Below, in pieces: positions 11,583 to 22,302 of a DNA stretch of 64,000 bases. The position numbers were made by a program, and so were the translations under genes. Source of the stretch: Byssothecium circinans (Eukaryota; Ascomycota; Dothideomycetes; Pleosporales; Massarinaceae). The notes beneath the pieces are model-generated. The model ran no database searches. It was not told the DNA's origin and saw nothing but the letters and a program-made list of their open reading frames with translations. Numbering within the stretch: the stretch's first letter is position 1; the number at the start of each line of letters is the position of its first letter. Location: contig ML976978.1 in the NCBI GenBank assembly GCA_010015675.1, positions 1,400,326-1,464,325 of the forward strand, read 5' to 3'.

Positions 11583-14168
11583 TCAAATGAAAATGTATTC
11601 TCCGTCGATGCGGTCCATGGCCTTTCTCCATCGAAACGCCTGCTGCGGTGCATCATGAGACGACAGCAGCGTAGCCGCCTTGTCATCTCCGACGAGCAAC
11701 TCATCGTCGTCTTGCCATACCTTTTCGAGCACTTCCAATCCGCTCAAATTATTGAAGAAGCCGCTCTCGCGTTGGATCTCGACGCAACGCTGTCGCACGA
11801 TAGCACGGTGTTCCGACCCCACGCATTCTGTGCCTATGATGAAGAGCGGCCACAGGAGGAACTTGTTGACGCAGCTGGTAATGCCAATCTGATTGATGTG
11901 GAACAGGCCACGCGAGACCAGACTCTGGAAGTTGACGAAGCTGGGTGGGGAAGTGGGGTGCGCAAGTCGTTCGGTGTAGAGTAGTGCTGCGTACCGGAAG
12001 CTCTCGCTCATGTGAAGCATGGCCACTTCTGCGGGAGGAATGGGGATCCCGGACCCAGCATGTCCACCACTAGGAAGGTCCGACTCCCATTCTTGTAACC
12101 GCTCCCTTATCTCGTGCCATTCGTTCCAGAACTCGGTCCGTTGATCTTCAGGGCCCCAGCTCCAAGGATCATTCCGTAGCAGGCCAGGACTCCGCCACCC
12201 GTTACCATCGATGTTGTTGAAATTGAACGAGTAAAAATCTTCTTGTCTTCGTGGTCGCGGTGAGGCGCAAGGTGTAGTATTGTCTTCCCTGACGGGGCGA
12301 TTTTGGCTCAGCAAGTTGAGTCTACCAAGCCGCGCAATAAGTTTAAACAAACGTCCCTCACATCCTGATAGATGCTCCGATGCTCCCAAGTTTGCCGTAA
12401 GATTCATCATGTCTAGGGAATCTCCCTGTACTTCCATTTCCCTATCGTTAACCGCGCTCGTCATCGCGTCAAACCACGTAAAAAAGAACTCGATCCACCC
12501 TACAAAACTCGACTGCACGCTACTGTCACGCATACTCAAAAGCTTCTGCACACCGGCAAGTTGTGTCCTGAACTTGCTAAAGCCTGAATCGCATACATGG
12601 AATAGGCAAAGGATGAGAAGCGTGGCTAGAACAGAGTCATCTTCTGCCCCGCTCTGATCAGCCAACTTCTGGTTGAGCAAAGCAATAGACTGTGCCTTGT
12701 GGTGCTTTTCCTCCACGGATGGCTCGCCGTGCATCTCACGCAGCTCCTGGGTCGTCATCTGAGAAAAGGCGTGCTCCGGTAGAAGCCCAAGATCTGGGAC
12801 AACGCTGAGCCGCCGACCCTCGATGCCGCCTCGCATGCGCAGGTTGTTGATAGATAGGGCAGCTATGGCATTTTGCAGGCCCTCGCTCCTCATGGCTAGA
12901 GGCATAATGTGCATTCGGTAGGGATTCGTCGGCCCATCACCAGCGACTAGCACCGGGCATATAGCATTCGCGAAAAAATCCAGCAGGTAGTGCATCCGCG
13001 GGGAAAGGTGGGAAGCGGCGGTAAGACTCTGAGGAATTGATGTGGTGAGCGCGAGTTCGTCAAATGAGAATAGGAGGCCAGAGCCATTGGAAGACATACC
13101 CTCCGAAGGGAGATAGGAGAAGCCAGACTGAGACATCCCACCAAGACTGGAGCTCATCTCCCCCTCATTGAAAATATCTGGGAACGCCGGAGGACCCATC
13201 GGCTGCGGGCCGGAACTGACTTCGTTGAAATCTTGCACACTCTGGTCGGAGCTAATGCTGGAGCTCACATCGTCGGCCATGGGGAGCCCGTCGTGAGCGT
13301 AGAGGTTCTCTAGGGAACCACTCATGGAACGTTGATCGTGGAACTGGAAGTGGGAGAATCGTGGAATGGAGTTCTCGGAGAATGGAAACTCGTCGGCTGG
13401 AGTTTGAGGGAACTCGCCGGGGGAAGGAAAATCGCTGTCGCTGTAGGTACCAAGCGAGGCGGATGATGCAGACAGGCCGTGCTCTTCATAAGGTACGGTA
13501 AGAGAAGTATGCAACCTTTGGAGGGGGCCGCGGTGGAGATGTGCTCGCCTCAATTTGGAAGAATGCGGGTGAAACGGATCCACGTGTTCCCCATAACCCG
13601 GAACAGAAAATCCCATGGGGGTGGTGGGTGACGGGATGGGTATGGGGCTCGTGGGGCCGAAATAATGGAATTCCTGTGGAGCAGAAAAGGCATGCGGGCT
13701 CGTAGGGCTCGTAGGAGACCGAAGGCCATAATCTACGCTACGCCGGGTCTCCAGGCGTGTAGGCTGTTGTGGGGCAGTGGCGGTGGTCGGGCTGGTGACG
13801 GTCGCGGACGAACTCTTGGTCTTTGTTTCGCGAGCCGTCGTCGCGCCTTGAGTAGGCGGCGACTTGGCTATGGGTAGGGACAGTCCTCGAAGCTTTCCAC
13901 GGCTGGCAACTCCCACGCCCCAGGTCAAGGTGGTGCGGTATCCCGAGCACTCTTTTCCCATCTCAATGCATTGGCCGCAGTATGGACGGCGGCGATCACA
14001 TTTGACTCCGCGTTTCCTGCACGCAAAGCAGTCCTCGCTGGCACCGGTTGCGGGCGCTCTCCTTCTCCTCTTCCTTGGCGCAGCGGCGGCATTGTTGTTG
14101 GTGGTGGTACTCTTCTCTGGTTTCTGGGCCTCTGAGGGCTGGGTGGCGGTAGACGACATGGCAGCCAT
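11583..14168 (-). CDS. Zn2Cys6 transcription factor with Fungal_trans_2-type C-terminus
   Basis: A single uninterrupted frame of 861 residues. Residues 47-75 form a canonical Zn2Cys6 cluster with spacing CX2CX6CX6CX2CX6C (CFACRKRGVKC then CGQC), preceded by an Arg-rich stretch (RKRRRR) that can serve as nuclear signal. The next 300 residues are Ser/Pro-rich and disordered, a typical activation or linker region. The C-terminal 450 residues are helical and contain motifs of the fungal-specific regulator domain (Fungal_trans_2/PF11951 type): a LTAASHLSPRMHYLLDFF start, WPLFIIGTECV, and a closing VW plus RWRKAMDRIDGEY segment. It should bind CGG-type DNA sites in the nucleus. The target pathway cannot be told from sequence; no metabolic cluster lies beside it. 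A second Met at residue 4 is an equally good start. Confidence 0.9.
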   Translation of the reverse strand: MAAMSSTATQPSEAQKPEKSTTTNNNAAAAPRKRRRRAPATGASEDCFACRKRGVKCDRRRPYCGQCIEMGKECSGYRTTLTWGVGVASRGKLRGLSLPIAKSPPTQGATTARETKTKSSSATVTSPTTATAPQQPTRLETRRSVDYGLRSPTSPTSPHAFSAPQEFHYFGPTSPIPIPSPTTPMGFSVPGYGEHVDPFHPHSSKLRRAHLHRGPLQRLHTSLTVPYEEHGLSASSASLGTYSDSDFPSPGEFPQTPADEFPFSENSIPRFSHFQFHDQRSMSGSLENLYAHDGLPMADDVSSSISSDQSVQDFNEVSSGPQPMGPPAFPDIFNEGEMSSSLGGMSQSGFSYLPSEGMSSNGSGLLFSFDELALTTSIPQSLTAASHLSPRMHYLLDFFANAICPVLVAGDGPTNPYRMHIMPLAMRSEGLQNAIAALSINNLRMRGGIEGRRLSVVPDLGLLPEHAFSQMTTQELREMHGEPSVEEKHHKAQSIALLNQKLADQSGAEDDSVLATLLILCLFHVCDSGFSKFRTQLAGVQKLLSMRDSSVQSSFVGWIEFFFTWFDAMTSAVNDREMEVQGDSLDMMNLTANLGASEHLSGCEGRLFKLIARLGRLNLLSQNRPVREDNTTPCASPRPRRQEDFYSFNFNNIDGNGWRSPGLLRNDPWSWGPEDQRTEFWNEWHEIRERLQEWESDLPSGGHAGSGIPIPPAEVAMLHMSESFRYAALLYTERLAHPTSPPSFVNFQSLVSRGLFHINQIGITSCVNKFLLWPLFIIGTECVGSEHRAIVRQRCVEIQRESGFFNNLSGLEVLEKVWQDDDELLVGDDKAATLLSSHDAPQQAFRWRKAMDRIDGEYIFI

Positions 14169-14550
14169 GGAGAGCAGTCTGGTGGGTAAAGTATTGCAGA
14201 TGGCAATGTAGTATCTGCAAGGTGGTTGGACAGTATATAGTATGTATAAAAAGAATAAACAAACGACGAGGGGGATATCTCAATGGAGGTAAGAAGGCGC
14301 GTCACGGTGGGTATTATTTAGGTTGAGCTGAGCTTGGTCCTACTTTTGATAAGAGCATCAAGACGGACGGGAGAGCAGGGCACTAGCAGTCAAGGGGGTT
14401 GCATCTCTTGAGATGACCGCTGTAATATCCTAGCGTGCATCCTGCCGCGGCCTCTGTTCAGGAGCTGGGGGGTTCAGAGCAAGCAAGCTTCAGGCTTCAA
14501 CCTGCCGAGGGCTCCAGTGCTTAGTCGCTCGGGGTCTGTGGCAAGCAGGC

Positions 14551-14583
14551 CCTGACCTTGACCTTAACCTTGACCTTGACCTG
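14551..14583 (+). repeat. Hexanucleotide repeat (TTGACC)n, imperfect
   Basis: Five near-perfect tandem copies of CTTGAC/CTTAAC. Non-coding, upstream of the Zn2Cys6 regulator gene. Confidence 0.75.
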
Positions 14584-15278
14584 GACGATGCAGGAGCCCC
14601 TACCACCGCACCGTGACGGCGAATAAGCTGCAATAGGCATGATGTTACATCGCGCTCACTCGCTTCTCGATGCTAGCAGTCGTTGTCTGCACGACGGAGC
14701 AGGCGTTGAAGCAGCCACCAATGAGGGACCGGGCTGAGACGATCTTCCGGTGGCTAGCTCGGAGGGTGTGGCCCCCAGGCAGAGAAACGGCGCGCGGACG
14801 GGCGTGTTCTGCCACCACCAGCGAGGGTTTGCGGTTGCTCGGGCTTCACCTCTGCGGCCGCTGGCAAGCCGCGCAAAGCCACTGCTGCTGTTGCTGGCCT
14901 GCTGTCCGGCGCACGATGATGCGTGGGCGCGGGCATGGGCATGGGCGCAGGCGCAACGAATGGCGGAGCCGACCGACGCGAGATAGGTAGAGATGAGAGA
15001 TGAGAGCTGCTGGCTGTACTGTACCTGTGCTGTGTCGCAGAGAAGGCCCCAGGGAGCCATGATTGGGGGGCTGCATCGAACCTGTATGGAAACCGTGCAG
15101 CTTCTAGTGGTAGGAGGCAGCACTGCAGACGCGATGCGATGGCGACAGCAAACAGACGATCCGCTGGCCGGTTAGAGCAGAGTATGTAGGTAGAGCACGG
15201 AGGAGAGAGACACGAAGGAGCAGCGCGCTCATCTCCCGCTGCTGCGCGGCTCCAGTGCTCCTCCAGATGATGCCGTGG

Positions 15279-15303
15279 TGGATGGATGGATGGATGGATG
15301 GAT
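15279..15303 (+). repeat. Tetranucleotide microsatellite (GGAT)n
   Basis: About six tandem GGAT units in non-coding DNA. Confidence 0.85.
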
Positions 15304-15609
15304 CATGCTCCATGGAGCGGTGCTAGGCGGTCGTGAGCGGTGCAGTGTCTCGCTGCCTCGGGCGGTCGTTGTGCCGTCCTCGTCCTCTGTCTGGATGAGT
15401 GTTGATGCCCTCCGCAGCCTTGGCACACCCGCTCCGCTGGGACTGGGAGGCACTGAGAGCTGCTGACACGCCTCATGCTTGATAACGCCCATTATCTACG
15501 AGAAATGACAGCGTCGCCTCCCCCACCCCACGCCCACGGCTCGCAGCTCTGACCAGCACTGCTCAGACCCGTTCGCTCGAGATCCTGATGTGCCGTCGCT
15601 GGTGACAGT

Positions 15610-15672
15610 GATGGCCATGGCGATGGCGATGGCCATGGCGATGGCGATGGCGATGGCGATGGCGATGGCGAT
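15610..15672 (+). repeat. Hexanucleotide microsatellite (ATGGCG)n
   Basis: About ten copies of ATGGCG, two of them ATGGCC. All frames on both strands stay open through it as dipeptide repeats (Met-Ala, His-Arg, Ala-Ile), which creates spurious open frames. Confidence 0.9.
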
Positions 15673-18259
15673 CCTGCTCACTGATCACGCCCTCCATCCA
15701 GCTGCTGCCAGACGTCGCATGCCTCAAGCGCTCAAGAAACTGCCCTGCCCTACCGCGCCAGGTGATCTCTTGCAGCTTCATTCGAGACCTCTTCACGCCA
15801 TTTGTATCTCGACGCTTGTCTCTCCAATCGCGCTTCCGCTGCCCGAGCCAAGTGGAACGATTCCGCATCATCACCGGCCGTGCACGTGAGCGAGGCCACC
15901 GAGACACGCATCGGCGAAGGCGACGATTCGGGTTACGCCAGGCGTTCGGTAGCTGGCTGCTGCTAGCCGTGCGTACCTGAGCCATTCTGTCGTGCTTGCG
16001 GGGTAATGAAGACGCCAGGATGCGGATCCACATGCCCCCCATCTGGCTGGTTAGGCCTTTGCGGCCTTCGTGCAGTCGACCGCATTCGAAGAACGATAGG
16101 AACAAATCTCCAGGGAGACAATCCGCCGTCTCATTATCCCCATTCACTAGTCTAGGCTTACCTGCGGATCGCCTTGCCTGGCTATCAGAGCCTCACGCGG
16201 GGCGAGATCGCAGGCGGAAACTAGGACGGAATAGGTCTGATAGGGAAATGCACTGAGGGTGAGCACCGGGCACATGTGCTTGCAGCCTCACCTATCAAGT
16301 TTCCGGGATCCAAAGATCTTCAGGGTGTAGGGACGACGATAGATCCCAGTACATCACCCGTAGTAGCGGCTGATTTGCCCATCACCAGCTGCTCTAGACG
16401 CTGTCGCCATGCTGTTCGAATGTTCGAATCGCTGCCGAACGGGAGAGGTAGCCTCGTCAGGTCTTTACCCCGGGCTTTGCTACGAGCAGCGAGTTCTTCT
16501 GAGCGGGTGGCTTAACGGTAGTCGACTCCACGATGGGGTTGTCGTTCCGTGCCTGACTTCGTCCATATAAACAATCGGAGCGGAAACTGACGACGACACC
16601 GTTGAAACTTTAATTGGATTTTGGCGTTCAACCTCGGATGACTCCCATCACATCTGCGGTCGCTAGCCCAATGGTAAATGGCTCGCGTCGCTCGGTGCAA
16701 TTCAAAAGAACAAACCTTGGTCCCGTCCAAATAGTGCGACTATCGAGTGGTAAAGTTAATTCCTACTAATTTGTGAACCGCCAATATCACGAAAGAGCGA
16801 AGGAATGAAAGAGCGGTCAGGCATGCTAAACAAGTCATCACCCTCAATTGGTTAGCCACGAATTTCAGCGCTTGTGAATAACGCTGAAGCGACGTTGGAG
16901 ACGTCGTGCCTTATCCGAGCTAAAATAGAGCAAAAAGCGCTGCAAATGACTGCCAAGGTCGGTCTTGCGATACGTACCTGGCTTTGGTTTGCCGAGTCTA
17001 CTACACCACACGCTACGAATGCTTTTGCATACAGTTCGTCGATATCCTCATACGCTCGTCATTTCACGCTGACCGCCGTGATTCCTATGTGGGCACTCGC
17101 CATCGTCTCCGTTTTCCGCTCCTCCATTGAAAACCTGGAGCATCCTGGCCGCTCTCTGTAGGCTACCCTCCTCTGGAGATCGCCTCTGAAAGGTAAAGAT
17201 ACAGCTGGAATCAAATAATGTCAGTGCGCCAAGAAAATTGTTGCATATTGATCGTTGCTGGATTTCTTCATGACATGGTGTAGTACAACGCACCACGTCC
17301 TTCGTCTATGTCGGAGGTACGTCCAGAGGCGCTCGCAGTTTTCGTGACCATTCCATTTCTCAAATGCTCCGTATGTAATCGGGATTTAGCACTAGTAATA
17401 AATTCTTTAAGGTTTCCTGATCTCCGCGTCTCTCTCTACTGTGGTTGAAGGGTCATCTTTAAGAGGCAGCTCTGCGCGCATTCTTCATTCATGCTACGCA
17501 GTGCCGACCACCTTCTACAATCAAATGAACGATTTTACAAAACTAAATTAGTGATTCAATCGCTTCTATAACCCATCGCTCGCTCTGTCTCCTTGGTGCG
17601 CCTCATCGTTGTGCTGTGCAGTTCAGTACTGTTCAACACTTACCCCTACTTTTCAAACATCACACTGGGCATAAAAAATTGTACCTACATAGTAATTTTC
17701 GAACTAACCTATTCTTAGTCATGCGCAAGCCACAGGCAACAAAATTACCAAATATAACGACTACGCCGTCAGTACTGCCACGGTCTGGTAATGGGTCTGC
17801 TGTATCCTCAGCTCGAACACCTTTCGATACATCACCGCCGATGACTCAACACCAACCAAGCAAGCGCTGCAAACTTTCAGGACAACCCACGAGGCATCTA
17901 CAAACCCTCTCTACGCCTTGCACTACTCGGACTCGTGGTTGACCAATCCTTCGGTTGGGGCACGGCGACCAATTCCGGGTCGCTTGCGGCGTGGATGTTC
18001 TCGAATGACTGTGTTATGAGTTAACCCGAACTGGATTTGGTTGGGGCTAGGTAACAAGCAGCCATGAGCGCCACAGACGCCCCGCTGGGGGTCGGCACGA
18101 TCCAGGTATTGCCCGGGGGTATATGGTGGTGATGATGAGGTCGAGTGATGTATGACTCTGCCTGGTGGCGAGGTGGGAGCCTCCTCAGATACTGTCAAAG
18201 ACTGCATCGTTACGGCACAGAGCGTGTCTTGAATGAGGACGTGGGCAGTTCTTTGAAGG

Positions 18260-18266
18260 TATAAAT
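18260..18266 (+). promoter_or_regulatory. TATA box of the 55-residue gene
   Basis: TATAAAT lies 148 nt before the ATG at 18414, with pyrimidine-rich sequence between, as in a fungal core promoter and leader. Confidence 0.45.
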
Positions 18267-18413
18267 GCTTTGGAGTTGGTGTCGAAGTGGAAGTATCTCT
18301 CATCATTCACCGACATCATTCTCATCATTCACATTACCTCGTCATGCAATCAGCCCCCCAGCTCTAAATTCACTTCATCTCTTATACCAACAAACGACCA
18401 CCTCTACAAATCA

Positions 18414-18637
18414 ATGGCCATTGTCCAGGATACCACTGCTTGCAAGCTTCAATCGTCTGGCACGCAAGGAGGCTCCCACCATCAACACCAATGCAGGAAT
18501 TGGAACAACGGATTGACCCATGGTTGGGCCAATGTCAGTGGCGGGGTCTGTCAGGAGTGCATGGTAAGTCTCCACTTGGATATCAACGTATAGCAGCAGC
18601 TCATTGACAACCTTGAAAGGCTCGCGGTCACACCTAG
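18414..18637 (+). CDS. Small Cys/His-rich protein of 55 residues, two exons
   Basis: The first exon has 50 codons and runs into a perfect donor GTAAGT at 18564. A 56-nt intron ends at 18619 (acceptor AAAG, TTGAC-like branch), and five codons plus stop follow in frame. There is no signal peptide or membrane segment. The protein has four cysteines, including a C-terminal CQEC, a central HHQHQC string, and Gly/Trp/Asn-rich linkers; the Cys and His residues could hold one zinc ion. The coding case rests on the TATA box upstream, the consensus donor at the right phase and the non-random residue pattern. No family is recognised. Without splicing, the frame would run on to a stop at 18593. The neighbourhood is otherwise empty for kilobases on both sides. 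Confidence 0.45.
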
Positions 18638-21600
18638 AGCCGCAATTCCGACTCCGAGACGCCGATGAGACATGGTTTTGCTTGATTTTGACCGTCTTGC
18701 CATCTCATTCTCTCCACACCCCTTGATAGTCTATGCGAACAATTCAGGAAGGATGGGCTCGGTTTGTTTTGGAATGTAGCATTTTTTTTTTACTTGGTCA
18801 TTGGAGTTTTATAGACGTGGGCTGGTCCCACAGCTTTCGCGTCATACCCACTTCCTCTTCTGGTACCTTCTTTCATGTCTTTTAGTTGCTGCAGCAAATT
18901 TTATCATCCTATTTCCGTATCGTCAACATGCTCGCGCTTGTGCTTTGCTTGATGTTGTGTCAGATTGGCGATCCAGTGAGCATTGCTGTGTCGACGTCGG
19001 ACAGCGACGAGGCAAGAGCGACCCCACGACGGGCAGCCATGACGTCCGCATCTCACCACTACTTCCTTATACCGTATCTATCTTCTGCGCCGATTCTCCG
19101 CTGTCTTTGTCCGTTGCTGCATCGCCGATGTTACCCCCTGTGTTCACAGCCGCGCGCTCAACGCCAGTGCAACAGATACGGAACGCGTCAGCTCTCTGAA
19201 GCTTTACCGACGAATCGACTTCACAATGAACTCGTCACAGCTTCTAAATTAGATGTCTGGTGGCAAACTCAACAGCGCCCGTATTGCCGCACTTGCGCAT
19301 TGCCAACATTCTAAAACGCACGGAATACTCTTCCCGCAGCCGAGAAAAGTTCATGCAAAGATCTCTCCATCCCCATCGGCTGGCCTTCTCCCTTGGAGGC
19401 CACATCAACGAGTACGCCAGTCAGAACATGGCCCTGAGCTGGCTGTTGTGAGGGAAGCAGCTCGGATTGCATGACCACCCACTGCAGCAGCATTATACGC
19501 TGTGTGCGACCTTAACCAAGCGAGTATGTGAAAAGCACATGCCTAGAGGATTCATCCCGTGTGAAGCAAGATATTAGTAATAACCGCTACAAACTTGGCC
19601 CTCATGGCCCTCCATCCACTCGAAGTTCACCCACTTCCAATGACGAGAACGAGTTTTGTTCGCTGTACAGGGTGCGCAGCCCGAGCCTCCATCACCTGAA
19701 CAATGCTAAAGCGGCAAAAGCGGCATACAGGGCACTGGTACGAATGGGAACACACAGACCACTGGCAGAAGCTATTGGCTTGTTGGTAGCACAATGGTCC
19801 TAGATAATCTTGCAACAGCCTTTCATCGGCGCTCGTAGGCTTGTCCTCCTTCAGTAAGGTATCCTCGAAATGTCCAGCGAAATGTACATTGGAGGTCAAC
19901 AGAGTAACCTTCTTGAACGAGCAGGCCTTCCACTTACTGCGCCGCTACGAAATCCACAAAACATTGGCCACCAACACACAGTGTCCCGAAGCAAATGCGG
20001 ACCGACTCCCATAACTTGAACAACGGCAAGGGCATATGACAAAGAGTTGTTGCACCTGGTCGAGGTTCACGCGGACCGAAAGCTCTTCCGTGTGGGATGC
20101 AAGGAGCCGACTAGCTACTCAGCTTACAATTACCGCCCCCTTTCCCACTTCGTGATTTCGCCTAGCTTTCAAAAGATCGTGGAGACTGCGTGCGTTTAAC
20201 TCACTCAACAATATCAACACTCAGGCACCAGTCTAGGCAACAAGTAAGAGCTTCATTCTCGAAGATTATGCGTGCCATTGGGAAGCAACAGTGCCCAAGA
20301 GAGCCGCCTGTCTTTGCCGCAGTAGTCATGCATGGCAGTCCTATTATCACTGGTATGAGACATGTGATACGCTCATTTCCGTAAAATGGCTGAGTGGAGT
20401 TTCAATTTGCTGTCCCTCTGGTTCGGCCGGCTTTCCCTCCTTGCCGCCTACTTTCAAAATGCGCACCCCTGAACGCTGTCTAGCACCGGGGGTTTCGTTA
20501 CATCAACAGAAAAGCCTGTGTACGTCCGAGTAAGCTCGGAGGCATGTTATTCCTGAATAACGAATAGGAGAAAGTTGACGCCACAGCCGCCATTTACTCG
20601 GCCCTAGCCGCCTCTCCCACTCACCCACATGAACAATTACGCCCCGCATACTCTTCAATCATTTACCATCAATTCAAGGACCAAATATGTCTCAGTGTCA
20701 AGTCGGCCTCTCTTCTACTGCGGAACGGAAGTTGGGCGGCACCCGATTTGAAGCATGGCCGCCACGGTAAATGAACCACACCTGACTCATCCGGGGCAAC
20801 AATTATTTGTCAACAGTTTACCAACTAAGACATGCACATAACGTGACCGGACGTTCATGCATGCATGAGCACGAAGCCTGCATGTCGACCAGGATAGGCG
20901 TGTCAGACCCAACAACCATATCTTAACGTCTATTTCGATTTGACAGTCGGACAGTCGGACTTGAGAATCATACGTTGGGCTCCATGCAGAAAAAGCTTCT
21001 CTTCAGGCCGCATCATTCTCATTTCTCCTGCATGCTTGCGACGGTACTATGTCGGTTTCCACCGCCTGGCTTTTGCACTGAAGCAACTCTCGCGGATTCA
21101 AAGGATAGCTAATGATGACAGCACAGTCATCTGGAGATTCACGATGATGCCTTGAAAAGGGCACAGCCGACGGTCCGACCCACACCCGTCCGTCAGTAAG
21201 CATCGCACTGGCATCGTAAGCAATCGATCACTTACAGTAGAAAGAGGAACCTCACCGCCTCACAACCCCAGCTTCAAATCCCCGTTTCCATGACCAGGAC
21301 TATCTACGAGCGCCCTCAATATCCGCAATGCCGTCATGCCATGGCCCCAGCCCAGCCCAGCCCAACCAGGCATTCTTGTGTAAGCGCGACGGCGGCACAG
21401 CACTCGGCTCAACCATCCTGCCCCGAGGCCACACAAACCTTCCGTGTAGCAAATCAACAGGGCAACCCTCTCTTGCGGTGCCGCCTACGCCGCGGCACAA
21501 CCGCCAACCGATCAGCCTCATTTCCACTGTTGATTGGGATCAGTGATGTGATTGACCCGGACAAGTGTCGGCTAGCCCACATCATCAAAAGAGCAATGGC

Positions 21601-22302
21601 ATATGTCTCGGAGACAGATCAATCACCATCCGTCATCCATGACTGGAATGCCCTCTCAGGCTCAGTCGGGCACTGTAGGCATTGCTTTGGGGGTATTATT
21701 CGAATGAGTCGCGACCAATCGCTCCGAGACATTGTTAGACACCACCTGGCCATGGCCAGAAACAGCAAAACCCAAGTGAAGAATAATGGGTACGAGACGA
21801 GCGGCAAACGCCCTATGCCAGGCGTCAGTGGGAATCAGAATTTTCGTATCGAGTTGGTGCCGATCCACTAGGCTGAAGGGATCTGGGTGCGGGGTTGTTC
21901 AGAGGATATGGTGTGGATAGGTATCCGCAAACCGGGGCGAGCGGGACTCACATTCGACGTTATGCCCTTGGGGATCGTCTGCTGCAAGGCCTCATGCAGG
22001 CAACAGAGCTGTCACCCACGTTCCAAGCTGCCGCGTATGTGAGCTAGTCGGGGTTGAGAAAAGGGGGGTTTTGCACTGTGAAAAATTTATTATTGTAAGG
22101 ATGAAGAAAAGTAAAGTATATTACATGATATCCAACCGTATTTTCGCCCGTGTATGCAATGCCGTCATCATGATTATTAGCTTTTTGATTTCAGTGAAGT
22201 CAAACCCCCAGCATCATGTCATATGTTGTACCTTCAATTTCGCCTCTCAGCCACAACCCATAGCTGTCCAACGCCAGAGCAATCTCGAGGACATGCGGGC
22301 TT
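18638..22302. other. Intergenic, no supported gene
   Basis: Short frames only. It contains copy B of a dispersed repeat (19503-19567). Open stretches at 19528-19803 and about 20010-20199 encode gene-like, non-repetitive residues but lack a start or continuation and may be eroded gene pieces. The frame at 21290-21871 has no family features and lies in DNA without promoter-like signals. Confidence 0.55.
19503..19567 (+). repeat. Dispersed repeat, copy B
   Basis: Partner of 2147-2212: shares GTGCGACCTTAACC at its start, GCCTAGAG in the middle and CCCGTGTGAAGC at its end, with small differences between. Confidence 0.6.

Larger units (their letters stand above)
14169..18413. other. Intergenic, microsatellite-rich, no supported gene
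   Basis: More than 4 kb upstream of the Zn2Cys6 gene. It contains three simple repeats (14551-14583, 15279-15303, 15610-15672). Open frames on both strands around 15563-16147 exist only because the GCGATG repeat has no stop in any frame. No family-like protein was seen. The first several hundred bases probably hold the long promoter and leader of the regulator gene. Confidence 0.6.

Noticed and set aside
14656..15123. 155-codon minus-strand frame
   Set aside because: Ala/Arg/Ser-rich in GC-rich DNA, with several competing frames on both strands and no family.
15563..16147. 194-codon minus-strand frame and its plus-strand mirror
   Set aside because: Held open by the ATGGCG microsatellite; residues outside the repeat show no protein-like pattern.
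16650..16735. Possible second tRNA
   Set aside because: A TAGC-CCAATGG string resembles a D arm, but no anticodon or T arm pairs.
21290..21871. 193-codon plus-strand frame
   Set aside because: No domain, signal peptide or splice structure; composition is irregular and the antisense strand is equally open.
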